Below, piece by piece: positions 27,889 to 35,626 of a stretch of 58,728 bases of DNA; within the stretch, counting starts at the first letter, position 1, and each line of letters begins with the position of its first letter. The translations under genes were made by a program, and so were the position numbers. A model generated the notes under the pieces. That model was not told the origin of the DNA. It worked only from the letters and a program-made list of their open reading frames with translations, and did no database searches. The DNA comes from Methylobacterium segetis (GTDB lineage Bacteria > Pseudomonadota > Alphaproteobacteria > Rhizobiales > Beijerinckiaceae): positions 1-58,728 of the forward strand of contig NZ_SMNT01000020.1 of NCBI RefSeq assembly GCF_004348265.1. Direction: 5' to 3'.

Positions 27889-28971
27889 TCAGCCGGTGAG
27901 GCCGCTCACGAGGCTCGGCACGTCGAGGGGCCGGAAGCCGTAATGGTCGAGCCAGCGGACATCCGCCTCGAAGAAGGGGCGCAGGTCCGGCATCCCGTAT
28001 TTCAGCATGGCGATGCGGTCGATGCCGACGCCGAAGGCGAAGCCCTGCACGCTGTCCGGGTCGAGCCCGCAATTCCGGAGCACGTTCGGGTGGACCATGC
28101 CGCAGCCGAGGATCTCCAGCCAGTCGTCGCCCTCGCCGAAGCGGATCTCGCCGCCCTTGCGCGAGCACTGGATGTCGACCTCCGCCGAAGGCTCGGTGAA
28201 GGGGAAGAAGGAGGGGCGGAAACGCATCTTCACGCCCTCCACCTCGAAGAACGCCTTGCAGAACTCCTCCAGCACCCATTTCAGGTTCGCGATGTTGGCC
28301 GAGCGGTCGATCACGAGCCCCTCGACCTGGTGGAACATCGGCGTGTGGGTCTGGTCCGAATCGTGCCGGTAGGTCCGTCCGGGGATGATCACCCGGATCG
28401 GCGGCGCCTCAGCCCGCATCGTGCGGATCTGGACGGGCGAGGTGTGGGTGCGCAGCACCTTGCGCTGCCCGTTCCGGTCGGGGCGCAGGAAGAAGGTGTC
28501 GTGCATCTCGCGGGCCGGGTGGCCCGGCGGGAAGTTGAGCGCGGTGAAGTTCAGCTCGTCCGTCTCGATGTCCGGCCCCTCGGCCACCGAGAAGCCCATA
28601 TCGGCGAAGATCGCGGTGATCTCGTCGATGACCTGGCTGATCGGGTGGATCCGCCCGCGCGCCTCCGGCGCCTCGCGCAGGGGCAGGCTCACGTCGATCC
28701 GCTCGGCCGCGAGCCGCGCCGACAGTGCCGCCTCGGCCAGCGCCTCGCGCCGGCTCGTGAGAGCGCCCTGCACCCGGTCGCGCAGGCCGTTGATGAGGGG
28801 GCCGCGCTCCTTGCGCTCCTCCGGGCTCATGGAGCCGAGGGTCTTCAGGAGGTCCGACACGCTGCCCTTCTTGCCGAGTGCCGCGACGCGCAGGGATTCG
28901 AGCGAGGCCACGTCGGAGGCCGCCTCCACTTTCGCGAGGAGATCGCGTTCGAGGGTGTCGAGATCGGTCAT
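27889..28971 (-). CDS. pheS: Phenylalanyl-tRNA synthetase alpha subunit
   Basis: Catalytic class II chain of PheRS, 360 residues. N-terminal coiled coil ([18 protein letters not shown]) binds tRNA; motif 2 [20 protein letters not shown] and motif 3 [20 protein letters not shown] are intact. I used the internal ATG at 28971, since the upstream extension is Arg/Pro-rich. It lies 170 bases downstream of rplT on the same strand, beyond a strong hairpin, so it may be partly uncoupled from the rpmI-rplT transcript. Confidence 0.97.
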   Translation of the reverse strand: MTDLDTLERDLLAKVEAASDVASLESLRVAALGKKGSVSDLLKTLGSMSPEERKERGPLINGLRDRVQGALTSRREALAEAALSARLAAERIDVSLPLREAPEARGRIHPISQVIDEITAIFADMGFSVAEGPDIETDELNFTALNFPPGHPAREMHDTFFLRPDRNGQRKVLRTHTSPVQIRTMRAEAPPIRVIIPGRTYRHDSDQTHTPMFHQVEGLVIDRSANIANLKWVLEEFCKAFFEVEGVKMRFRPSFFPFTEPSAEVDIQCSRKGGEIRFGEGDDWLEILGCGMVHPNVLRNCGLDPDSVQGFAFGVGIDRIAMLKYGMPDLRPFFEADVRWLDHYGFRPLDVPSLVSGLTG

Positions 28972-29077
28972 CGCTGTCCTCGGGCCGCCCGGCCGGGCGG
29001 GTCGGTGATGCGGGGTGCTTGTTCCGGCTCGCGCGCGCCGATGCAAGGGGCGCCGGCCGGCAGGGCCCGGAAATGAC

Positions 29078-29109
29078 GAGGGCGCGGCGCCATCCGCGCC
29101 GCGCCCCTC
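29078..29109 (-). terminator. Strong hairpin between rplT and pheS
   Basis: Read on the minus strand, GAGGGGCGCGGCGC and GCGCCGCGCCCTC pair with one bulged base around a GGATG loop. It begins 36 bases after the rplT stop. It could end the rpmI-rplT transcript or attenuate pheST. The T tract is short (ATTTC). Confidence 0.6.
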
Positions 29110-29144
29110 GCCGGAACGTCCTGCTCTCGCGTGCGCCGGAGCCG

Positions 29145-29516
29145 TTACGCGGCCTTGGCGGACGGGAGGGCGGCCTTGGCCTTCTCCACCACCGCCGCGA
29201 AGCTCGCGGGCTCGTGGATGGCGAGTTCGGAGAGCGCCTTGCGGTCCACCACGATGCCGGACTTGGCCAGCCCGTCGATGAAGCGGGAATAGGTCAGGCC
29301 GTGCTCGCGCACCGCCGCGTTGAGCCGCTGGATCCAGAGGGCACGGAAGGTGCGCTTCTTGTTCTTGCGGTCGCGGTAGGCGTATTGCAGACCCTTCTCC
29401 ACCGCCTGCTTGGCGATGCGGATCGTATTCTTGCGCCGGCCGTAATAGCCGCGGGCGGCCTTGAGGACTTTCTTGTGCTTCGCGTGACTGGTCACGCCGC
29501 GCTTGACGCGGGCCAT
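29145..29516 (-). CDS. rplT: 50S ribosomal protein L20
   Basis: L20 binds 23S rRNA early in 50S assembly. The 123-residue sequence [20 protein letters not shown], then [20 protein letters not shown] and [14 protein letters not shown], is typical. It is 50 bases downstream of rpmI. Elsewhere L20 represses its own operon by binding the leader, relevant to the structured rpmI leader here. The C-terminus is slightly long ([13 protein letters not shown]). Confidence 0.98.
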   Translation of the reverse strand: MARVKRGVTSHAKHKKVLKAARGYYGRRKNTIRIAKQAVEKGLQYAYRDRKNKKRTFRALWIQRLNAAVREHGLTYSRFIDGLAKSGIVVDRKALSELAIHEPASFAAVVEKAKAALPSAKAA

Positions 29517-29566
29517 GGTCGATCTCCTGGACTAAAGAAAAACAGATTCGAAACGTCGTGAGGGAC

Positions 29567-29770
29567 TTACCGCGCGTTCGGCAGGAAGTACTTCTTCACG
29601 TTGGCGGCATCGCCCTCGAAGAGGGTCGTCGTGCCGCGCAGGTTGCGGATCTGCTTTGTGGTCCGCTTGATCATGCCGTGGCGCTTGCCGGCCTGGGCAT
29701 ACATCACCTTGCCGGTGCCGGTGATCTTGAAGCGCTTCTTGGCGCCCGACTTCGTCTTCAGCTTGGGCAT
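29567..29770 (-). CDS. rpmI: 50S ribosomal protein L35
   Basis: A 67-residue L35 ([20 protein letters not shown], then [18 protein letters not shown]). A GGAGAG ribosome-binding site sits just before the ATG at 29770. It is transcribed with rplT. In most bacteria infC is immediately upstream; here infC lies 5 kb away. Confidence 0.98.
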
Positions 29771-29794
29771 TTGGCTCTCCGTTGGGCAAGGCCC

Positions 29795-29891
29795 GTCCGA
29801 CCCGGAAAGGGCCGGACCCCTCGCGTGCGATCGATGCTTCTGGTGGAGCAACACGAACCGCCACGGCAGCCCTATCCGGCCGGGCGGTTCG
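29795..29891 (-). promoter_or_regulatory. Structured 5' leader of rpmI-rplT
   Basis: Two stems precede rpmI. The first, CGAACCGCC (29891-29883) pairs with GGCGGTTCG (29862-29854) with a 20-base loop. The second, GTCCGGCCC (29817-29809) pairs with GGGTCGGAC (29803-29795) with a TTTCC loop and one G-U pair, ending 24 bases before the ATG. Their position suits a ribosomal-protein autoregulatory leader. No family model is assigned; the structure is by eye. Confidence 0.45.
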
Positions 29892-29901
29892 ACGCGCGGG
29901 G

Positions 29902-29930
29902 CTTATGACAGATCGGCGACGCCGATTCAA
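29902..29930 (-). promoter_or_regulatory. Candidate promoter for rpmI-rplT
   Basis: On the minus strand TTGAAT (29930-29925), 17 bases, then CATAAG (29907-29902). Transcription would start near 29895, giving a leader of about 125 bases that contains the two hairpins. It would give rpmI-rplT its own promoter now that infC is distant. Confidence 0.5.
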
Positions 29931-30107
29931 TCACTTCGCGGCGCCCGCTGCGACTTCCGCGCGACGCGCGCGCCCGGATATGGCCCCGGACGTGCATCGG
30001 CGTGTCTAGCCGGGCCGGCAGGACTCGTGAGTGCGGGCGAACAACAGGAGGGATAGCGGGGACATCTGCGGCGTGCGCCAAGATTTCGGTAACGCGCCAG
30101 CCCCACC

Positions 30108-30132
30108 GGAACCATAACCTTGGCTGTCAGTT
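30108..30132 (+). promoter_or_regulatory. EcfG-like promoter upstream of the glycosyltransferase
   Basis: GGAAC (30108-30112), 16 bases, AGTT (30129-30132) resembles the general-stress promoter GGAAC-N16/17-CGTT, with the first -10 base changed. It lies about 65 bases before the GTG start. The rest of the spacer between rpmI and this gene (29931-30107) shows nothing I can name. Confidence 0.4.
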
Positions 30133-30202
30133 TCGTTCATGTCCCACTCAGGCCGGATCGGGTTAGCTCTCCGAAACGCTCGTCCTCACAGGAGACTTTT
30201 TC

Positions 30203-31336
30203 GTGCGCATTGCCCAGATCGCCCCGCTCTCGGAGGCCGTGCCTCCGAAGTTCTACGGCGGCACAGAGCGCGTCGTGTCCTGGATCACCGAGGAACTCGT
30301 CCGGCAGGGACATGACGTGACGCTCTTCGCGAGCGGCGACTCGGAGACCTCGGCCAAGCTCGCGGCCTGCACCCCCGAGGGGCTGCGGCTGCTCGGCTAC
30401 CGCGACCACACCGCGAGCCACCTCGCGATGCTGCATCACGTCCGCCGCCGGGCGCACGAGTTCGACATCCTGCACTTCCACATCGACCTGCTGCAGTACC
30501 CGATGTTCGAGGACATGAACCACAAGTGCATCACCACGATGCACGGCCGCCTCGACGTGCCGGACTTCATGCCGGTCTACCGGACCTTCACCGGCATGCC
30601 GCTGGTCTCGATCTCGGACAACCAGCGCGAGCCGATGCCGCCGAACGTGAACTGGGCCTCGACGATCCATCACGGCCTGCCGGCGCAGAACTGCCCGTAC
30701 TACCCCGACGCCAAGGGCGGCTACCTCGCCTTCCTCGGCCGCATCTCGCCCGAGAAGCGCCCCGACCGCGCGATCGAGATGGCGAAGCGCTCCGGCGTTC
30801 CGCTGAAGATCGCCGCCAAGGTCGACAAGGCGGACCAGGAATATTGGGACGAGGTCATCGAGCCGATGATCCACCATCCGCTGATCGAGTATATCGGCGA
30901 GATCAACGAGGAGCAGAAGAAGGACTTCCTCGGCAACGCCCTCGCCCTCGCCTTCCCGATCGACTGGCCGGAGCCCTTCGGCCTCGTCATGATCGAGGCG
31001 ATGTCGGCCGGCACGCCGGTGATCGCCTTCCGCAACGGCTCCGTGCCCGAGGTGATCGCCGACGGCGTCAGCGGCGTCCTGTGCGACAGCATGGACGAGG
31101 CGGTCGCGGCGGTGGACAAGGTCAAGGCGATGAGCCGGGCCGGTGTGCGGCGCCATTTCGAGAGCCAGTTCACGGCCGAGTGCATGGTCCGCAAGTACGT
31201 GGCGGCCTACGAGCAGCTCCTCGCCGGCCAGTCCGACGTCATCAAGCTGCCGACCGCGTCCGCTTTCGCCCCGCATTACGGCGAGATGAACGGCTCCGCC
31301 CGCCCCTCGCTTTCGGCCGCCGCGATGCCGGCCTGA
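30203..31336 (+). CDS. Glycosyltransferase family 4 protein
   Basis: A 377-residue GT-B fold glycosyltransferase. The acceptor-side start RIAQIAPLSEAVPPKFYGGT and the donor-side YLAFLGRISPEKRPDRAIEM plus EPFGLVMIEAMSAGTPVIAF (the EX7E motif) are typical of GT4. The start is GTG at 30203 with AGGAGA 10 bases upstream. The next gene is a glycogen-debranching-type enzyme on the same strand, 159 bases away. In related bacteria these two are often neighbours as far as I recall. The sugar and acceptor are unknown. Confidence 0.92.
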   Translation: MRIAQIAPLSEAVPPKFYGGTERVVSWITEELVRQGHDVTLFASGDSETSAKLAACTPEGLRLLGYRDHTASHLAMLHHVRRRAHEFDILHFHIDLLQYPMFEDMNHKCITTMHGRLDVPDFMPVYRTFTGMPLVSISDNQREPMPPNVNWASTIHHGLPAQNCPYYPDAKGGYLAFLGRISPEKRPDRAIEMAKRSGVPLKIAAKVDKADQEYWDEVIEPMIHHPLIEYIGEINEEQKKDFLGNALALAFPIDWPEPFGLVMIEAMSAGTPVIAFRNGSVPEVIADGVSGVLCDSMDEAVAAVDKVKAMSRAGVRRHFESQFTAECMVRKYVAAYEQLLAGQSDVIKLPTASAFAPHYGEMNGSARPSLSAAAMPA

Positions 31337-31416
31337 ACGACCCAGCGCGGCACGGCGCCTGCACGGGTTAACAGGCCCTCGCAGGCGTCGTAAGATCGCC
31401 CAACTCAGACGGTCCC

Positions 31417-31458
31417 AAGGGCCGCCGCTTCGCGATCCAGAGCGATTCGGCGGCCCTT
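31417..31458 (+). terminator. Long perfect hairpin between GT4 and debranching genes
   Basis: Arms AAGGGCCGCCG (31417-31427) and CGGCGGCCCTT (31448-31458) pair over 11 bases around a 20-base loop, followed by TCGATTCG. It lies 80 bases after the glycosyltransferase stop and 38 bases before the next ATG. It could be a terminator, attenuator or RNA-processing site that sets the ratio of the two gene products. Confidence 0.6.
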
Positions 31459-31495
31459 TCGATTCGCGTCCCTCGACAATCCGGAGAAGCCCAGC

Positions 31496-33829
31496 ATGGC
31501 GGCGGAAGACATGACGGCGAAGGCACACGCTCCCGATGCCGAGGCGCCGCAGCGCGCCTTCGGGTTCCAGGACGCCGACGAGGTTCTTCCGCAATACCAC
31601 ATCGAGGCGCAGACCTCCCTGGTCGAGCGCCCGCTGCGCTCGCTCAAGTTCGGCGAGGCCTTCGCCGTCCTCGACAGCTACGGCGACATCGGCGTGCTGC
31701 CCGGCCCCGAGGGGCTCTACTTCCAAGACACGCGCTACCTCTCGCGCCTGCATTTCACGATCGAGGACCAGCGGCCCCTCCTGCTCTCCTCGGTGATGCA
31801 GGACGACAACGGCGCGCTCAGCGTCGACATGACGACGCCCGACCTCCGGATCGACGCGCACGACGACAGCTCGATCCCGCGCGAGGTGATCGCGATCGAG
31901 CGCACCAAGTTCCTGTTCAAGGGCAGCTGCTACGACCGGATCGGCCTGCGCTCCTACGATTCGCGCAAGCGCACCTTCCGCATCACCCTCACCTTCGACG
32001 CCGATTACCGCGACCTGTTCGAGGTGCGCGGCACCAACCGCACGCAGCGCGGCAAGCGCTCGGTGCAGGTGGCGAGCGAGCGCGAGGTGCAGTTCCGCTA
32101 CGTCGGCCTCGACGAGGTGGTGCGCACCACCGCCGTGCATTTCGGGCCGAAGCCGAACCGCATCGAGGCGGGCCGCGCCGAGTTCGAGGTGACGCTGGCT
32201 CCGGGCGAGCGCGCCTCGCTGTTCATCCGCGTCGTCTGCGAGTCGCACCGCGCCTTCACGAGCGCGCCGGCGGCCGAGAAGGTCGGCGAGGAGGCGGCGG
32301 CCGGCCTCTCGGCGGCCGCGGGCAGCACGGGCGTGCGCCCGCCGAAGGGCCTCGCGGAGGGCGTGGTGTTCGCCCGCGCCTACCGGGACGCGCGGCGCGA
32401 CCAGCGCCAGCTCACCGCCGGCATCACCACGATCATCTCCTCGAACGACCAGTTCAACGAGGCGGCCTGCCGCGCCACCGCCGACCTCTACATGCTCGCG
32501 AGCCGGACGCCCGAGGGCATCTATCCCTTCGCCGGCATCCCCTGGTACTCCACCGTATTCGGCCGCGACGGCATCATCACGGCGATGATGTCGCTCTGGA
32601 TCGACCCGAACTTCGCCAAGGGCGTGCTGCGCTACCTCGCCTCGACCCAGGCCAAGACCATCGATCCGGCGGCCGACGCCCAGCCCGGCAAGGTGCTCCA
32701 CGAGACCCGCCGCGGCGAGATGGCGATGCTCGGCGAGGTGCCGTTCCGGCACTATTACGGCACGATCGACGGCACGCCGCTCTTCGTGATGCTGGCCTGG
32801 GACTATTACGCCGTGACCGGCGACCGGGACACGATCGCCAGGATCTGGCCGGCGCTCAAACTGGCGCTGACCTGGATGAACGAGTACGGCGACCGGGACG
32901 GCGACGGGTTCGTCGAATATGCCCGCGATACGGACAAGGGCCTCGAGAACCAGGGCTGGAAGGACAGCCACGACTCGATCTTCCACGCCGACGGGCAGCT
33001 CGCCAAGGGGCCGATCGCGCTCTGCGAGGTCCAGGGCTACGTCTACGCCGCCAAGAACGGCATGGCGAAGCTCGCCGCCATGCTCGGCCACGACGCGCTC
33101 GCCGAATCGCTGACGCATCAGGCCCGCCAGCTCCGGGAATCCTTCGACAAGGCGTTCTGGAATGCCGAGATCGGCACCTACGTGCTCGCCCTCGACGGCG
33201 AGAAGCGGCAATGCGCGGTGCGCTCGTCGAATGCGGGCCACGCCCTCTTCACCGGCATCGCCCTGCCGGAACGGGCCGCGAGCGTGGCTGCACAGCTCCT
33301 GTCCAAGGACGGGTTCAACGGCTGGGGCGTGCGCACGATCGCCCGCGGCGAGGCGCGCTACAACCCGATGTCCTATCACAACGGCTCGATCTGGCCCCAC
33401 GACAACGCCCTGATCGCGCTCGGCCTCGCCCGCTACGACCTGAAGCCCGAGGCCTCGCGCATCTTCCAGGGCATGTTCGACACGGCCCTCTACCAAGACC
33501 AGAAGCGCCTGCCGGAGCTGTTCTGCGGCTTCATGCGGCGCCGTCAGCGCGGGCCCGTGGCCTATCCCGTGGCCTGCAGCCCGCAGGCCTGGGCGGCCGC
33601 CGCCCCCTTCGCGTTCCTCGCGGCCTGCCTCGGCCTCGAGCTCGACCACGCCCGCAACCGGGTCCGCTTCCGCAACCCGACCCTGCCGGCCTTCCTCGAC
33701 GGCGTCTCGATCTTCAACGTGAAGGTCGGCTCCTCGCGCATCGATCTGCGCATCCAGCGCCACGCCGACGACGTGACGGTGAACGTGCTCCGGCGGACGG
33801 GCGACGCGCAGATCGCGATGCTGAAGTGA
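31496..33829 (+). CDS. Amylo-alpha-1,6-glucosidase (glycogen-debranching type)
   Basis: A 777-residue protein with an N-terminal glycogen-debranching N-domain (FAVLDSYGDIGVLPGPEGLY, FQDTRYLSRLHF) at about residues 50-250 and a C-terminal (alpha/alpha)6 barrel. Barrel motifs include IPWYSTVFGRDGIITAMM, NQGWKDSHDSIFHADG and MSYHNGSIWPHDNALIALG, which hold the likely catalytic acids. The family hydrolyses alpha-1,6 branches, but bacterial members of this type are poorly characterised and may act on trehalose- or glucan-like stress polymers. No signal peptide, so cytoplasmic. Confidence 0.93.
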   Translation: MAAEDMTAKAHAPDAEAPQRAFGFQDADEVLPQYHIEAQTSLVERPLRSLKFGEAFAVLDSYGDIGVLPGPEGLYFQDTRYLSRLHFTIEDQRPLLLSSVMQDDNGALSVDMTTPDLRIDAHDDSSIPREVIAIERTKFLFKGSCYDRIGLRSYDSRKRTFRITLTFDADYRDLFEVRGTNRTQRGKRSVQVASEREVQFRYVGLDEVVRTTAVHFGPKPNRIEAGRAEFEVTLAPGERASLFIRVVCESHRAFTSAPAAEKVGEEAAAGLSAAAGSTGVRPPKGLAEGVVFARAYRDARRDQRQLTAGITTIISSNDQFNEAACRATADLYMLASRTPEGIYPFAGIPWYSTVFGRDGIITAMMSLWIDPNFAKGVLRYLASTQAKTIDPAADAQPGKVLHETRRGEMAMLGEVPFRHYYGTIDGTPLFVMLAWDYYAVTGDRDTIARIWPALKLALTWMNEYGDRDGDGFVEYARDTDKGLENQGWKDSHDSIFHADGQLAKGPIALCEVQGYVYAAKNGMAKLAAMLGHDALAESLTHQARQLRESFDKAFWNAEIGTYVLALDGEKRQCAVRSSNAGHALFTGIALPERAASVAAQLLSKDGFNGWGVRTIARGEARYNPMSYHNGSIWPHDNALIALGLARYDLKPEASRIFQGMFDTALYQDQKRLPELFCGFMRRRQRGPVAYPVACSPQAWAAAAPFAFLAACLGLELDHARNRVRFRNPTLPAFLDGVSIFNVKVGSSRIDLRIQRHADDVTVNVLRRTGDAQIAMLK

Positions 33830-33839
33830 AGCGGCACGC

Positions 33840-33863
33840 ACCCTCTCCCGTTCGGGAGAGGGT
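33840..33863. terminator. Bidirectional terminator hairpin
   Basis: A perfect 10-base stem ACCCTCTCCC / GGGAGAGGGT with a GTTC tetraloop begins 10 bases after the debranching enzyme stop and lies before the convergent FkbM gene end. Confidence 0.7.
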
Positions 33864-33902
33864 CGGGACGAGGGGCCGCGTCGGCTTAGGAGCGTCGGCC
33901 CC

Positions 33903-34769
33903 TCAGAGGCCGAGGCGTTTCCGCAGGCCGGCCAGCCCCCGCCCCTGCTGCTGCGCCCTCAGGCGTTCGAGCCGCTCGCCCGAATAGGCCGCGACGAGGT
34001 CCGTGTTGCAGCGGTGCTGCGTCAGGTTGCGGTGGAGGAACTCGTAGACGCCGATGGCGCGCACGTCCGTGAGCCGGCCGTCGCGCCAGATGTGGAGCTG
34101 GGGGAATGTGTCCAGCAGCCATTCGAGGAAGCGGCGCGGGCTCTTGTCGTAGGACGCGATCTGGCACCACGAGTTGAACTCGAGCATCACCACGGGCTCG
34201 AACCGGGCGAGGATCTCGGACGCGCCGAGCAGCGCCTCGTGCTCCAGCCCCTCGATGTCGATCTTGATGGCGTCGAGCCGCGTGATCCCGGCCTCGGCGG
34301 CGATGTCGTCGAGGCGGCGCATCGGCACCGGCGTGCTTGGCACCGAAGCCATGGTCGCCTCGGCCACCACGAAGCCGAAGGCGGAATGGTCGAAGAACGG
34401 GACCGTGCCGGTCTCCGATCCCACCGCGCAGTGGATCGGGCGGATGACCGAGGCGCCGTGCTCGTAGACGTTGCGCGAGAGGGCCGCGAAGTTCCGCGGG
34501 GCCGCCTCGATCGCGTAGATCCGGCCCCGGCGCGCCGTCTCGGCGGCGACGAGCGCCGTCAGGCCGATATTGGCACCGACGTCGAGCGCGACGGAATCCG
34601 CCTCCAGCACCCCTTCGCAGAACTGCCGGTAATGCCAAAAGCGGCCGGCCGTGTAGCGGGCGAAGGCGGGGTCGCCGGCGGGCGCGTGGATCAGGCGCAT
34701 CCGCCCGGCGAGCGGAACCCGCCTGGACAGGAAGGCGTCGGTCGAGGGAGCGGTGGCCACAGGGTCCAT
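33903..34769 (-). CDS. FkbM family methyltransferase
   Basis: A 288-residue SAM-dependent methyltransferase. Motif I is SVALDVGANIGLTALVAAET with the acidic ribose-binding residue in RIYAIEAAP, and the FkbM signature is DAIKIDIEGLEHEALLGA. Members O-methylate sugars in surface glycans or natural products. No signal peptide or membrane segment. It starts 7 bases after the infC terminator, so it needs its own promoter or read-through. Nearby glycosyltransferases suggest a polysaccharide substrate; that is inference. Confidence 0.9.
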   Translation of the reverse strand: MDPVATAPSTDAFLSRRVPLAGRMRLIHAPAGDPAFARYTAGRFWHYRQFCEGVLEADSVALDVGANIGLTALVAAETARRGRIYAIEAAPRNFAALSRNVYEHGASVIRPIHCAVGSETGTVPFFDHSAFGFVVAEATMASVPSTPVPMRRLDDIAAEAGITRLDAIKIDIEGLEHEALLGASEILARFEPVVMLEFNSWCQIASYDKSPRRFLEWLLDTFPQLHIWRDGRLTDVRAIGVYEFLHRNLTQHRCNTDLVAAYSGERLERLRAQQQGRGLAGLRKRLGL

Positions 34770-34775
34770 CTCATG

Positions 34776-34806
34776 AAAAGGGCGCCGCCCCCGGAGGAGG
34801 CGGCGC
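34776..34806 (-). terminator. Intrinsic terminator of infC
   Basis: On the minus strand GCGCCGCC and GGCGGCGC form an 8-base stem with a 9-base loop, followed by CCTTTT. It lies about 42 bases after the infC stop and fits a rho-independent terminator, making infC effectively monocistronic. Confidence 0.7.
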
Positions 34807-34847
34807 GCTGTCGAAACGGTGTGGGCGAGGAAGTCGTCGGCCGCGCT

Positions 34848-35390
34848 TCAGCGCGGAGCGAGGACCATGATCATCTGGCGGCCTTCGAGCATCGGCTCGC
34901 TCTCCACCTTGGCGATCTCGGCGGTCTCGACCTTCACGCGCTCCAGAAGACGCAGCCCGAGATCCTGGTGCGCCATCTCGCGACCGCGGAAGCGCAGCGT
35001 GATCTTGACCTTGTCGCCCTCCTCGAAGAAGCGCTGCACGGCCTTCATCTTCACGTCGTAATCGTGCTTGTCGATGCCGGGGCGGAGCTTGATCTCCTTC
35101 ACCTCGACCGTCTTCTGCCGCTTGCGGGCTTCGTTCTGCTTCTTCTGTTCGTTGAAGCGGAAGCGCCCGTAATCGAGGAACTTGCAGACGGGAGGCGTGG
35201 AATTGGGAGCGATCTCGACGAGATCGAGGCCAGCCTCTTCGGCAAGCTGAAGGGCATCGAAGAAGGGCACGATGCCACGGTTCTGGCCGGTGTCATCGAT
35301 GAGCTGCACTTCGCGAACGCCGCGGATGTCCCGGTTGGCGCGCGGCCCGTCCTTCTGCGGGGCCGGCATGGCTCTCATAGGTCTACGAAT
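34848..35390 (-). CDS. infC: Translation initiation factor IF-3 (AUU start)
   Basis: IF-3 prevents premature subunit joining and checks start codons. The 180-residue protein has the N-domain ([39 protein letters not shown]), a lysine-rich linker and the C-domain ([20 protein letters not shown]). The start is ATT at 35390: GAGGAG lies 9 bases upstream and the residues that follow, (M)[14 protein letters not shown], fit related sequences. A rare AUU start lets IF-3 repress its own translation, as in E. coli. ATG at 35363 is the alternative. Confidence 0.95.
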   Translation of the reverse strand: MRRPMRAMPAPQKDGPRANRDIRGVREVQLIDDTGQNRGIVPFFDALQLAEEAGLDLVEIAPNSTPPVCKFLDYGRFRFNEQKKQNEARKRQKTVEVKEIKLRPGIDKHDYDVKMKAVQRFFEEGDKVKITLRFRGREMAHQDLGLRLLERVKVETAEIAKVESEPMLEGRQMIMVLAPR

Positions 35391-35485
35391 GGCTGTATTC
35401 TCCTCAAGCAACGACGAAACGGCAGTCTGCGGCACCGAACGTGAGTGCCCCGACCACCGAACGCTCCGGCCTTTCCCGGATGCGA

Positions 35486-35514
35486 CACCTTGGCCGATCC
35501 GCTTCACAAGTCAA
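35486..35514 (-). promoter_or_regulatory. Possible infC promoter
   Basis: On the minus strand TTGACT (35514-35509) is followed after 17 bases by AAGGTG, a poor -10. Only the -35 is convincing. It would leave a leader of about 90 bases before the ATT start. Confidence 0.3.
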
Positions 35515-35626
35515 CATCCGAGACTTGCCGCAGTTCACGGGCGGTGACGGCCTGTCGGGCCGGATCCCCGAAGACCTTGGCCGGCCTCTGTACGATCCCG
35601 TATTGTCCTCAGATGCGAACGATCCT

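Noticed and set aside
25772..27943. A 723-codon open frame antisense to pheT
   Set aside because: Same shadow effect; it lies wholly opposite pheT and its product is low-complexity Arg/Gly/Asp/Val sequence.
30137..33841. A 1234-codon open frame on the minus strand
   Set aside because: It is antisense to the recognisable glycosyltransferase and debranching enzyme; high G+C keeps the opposite strand open and the product has no known motifs.
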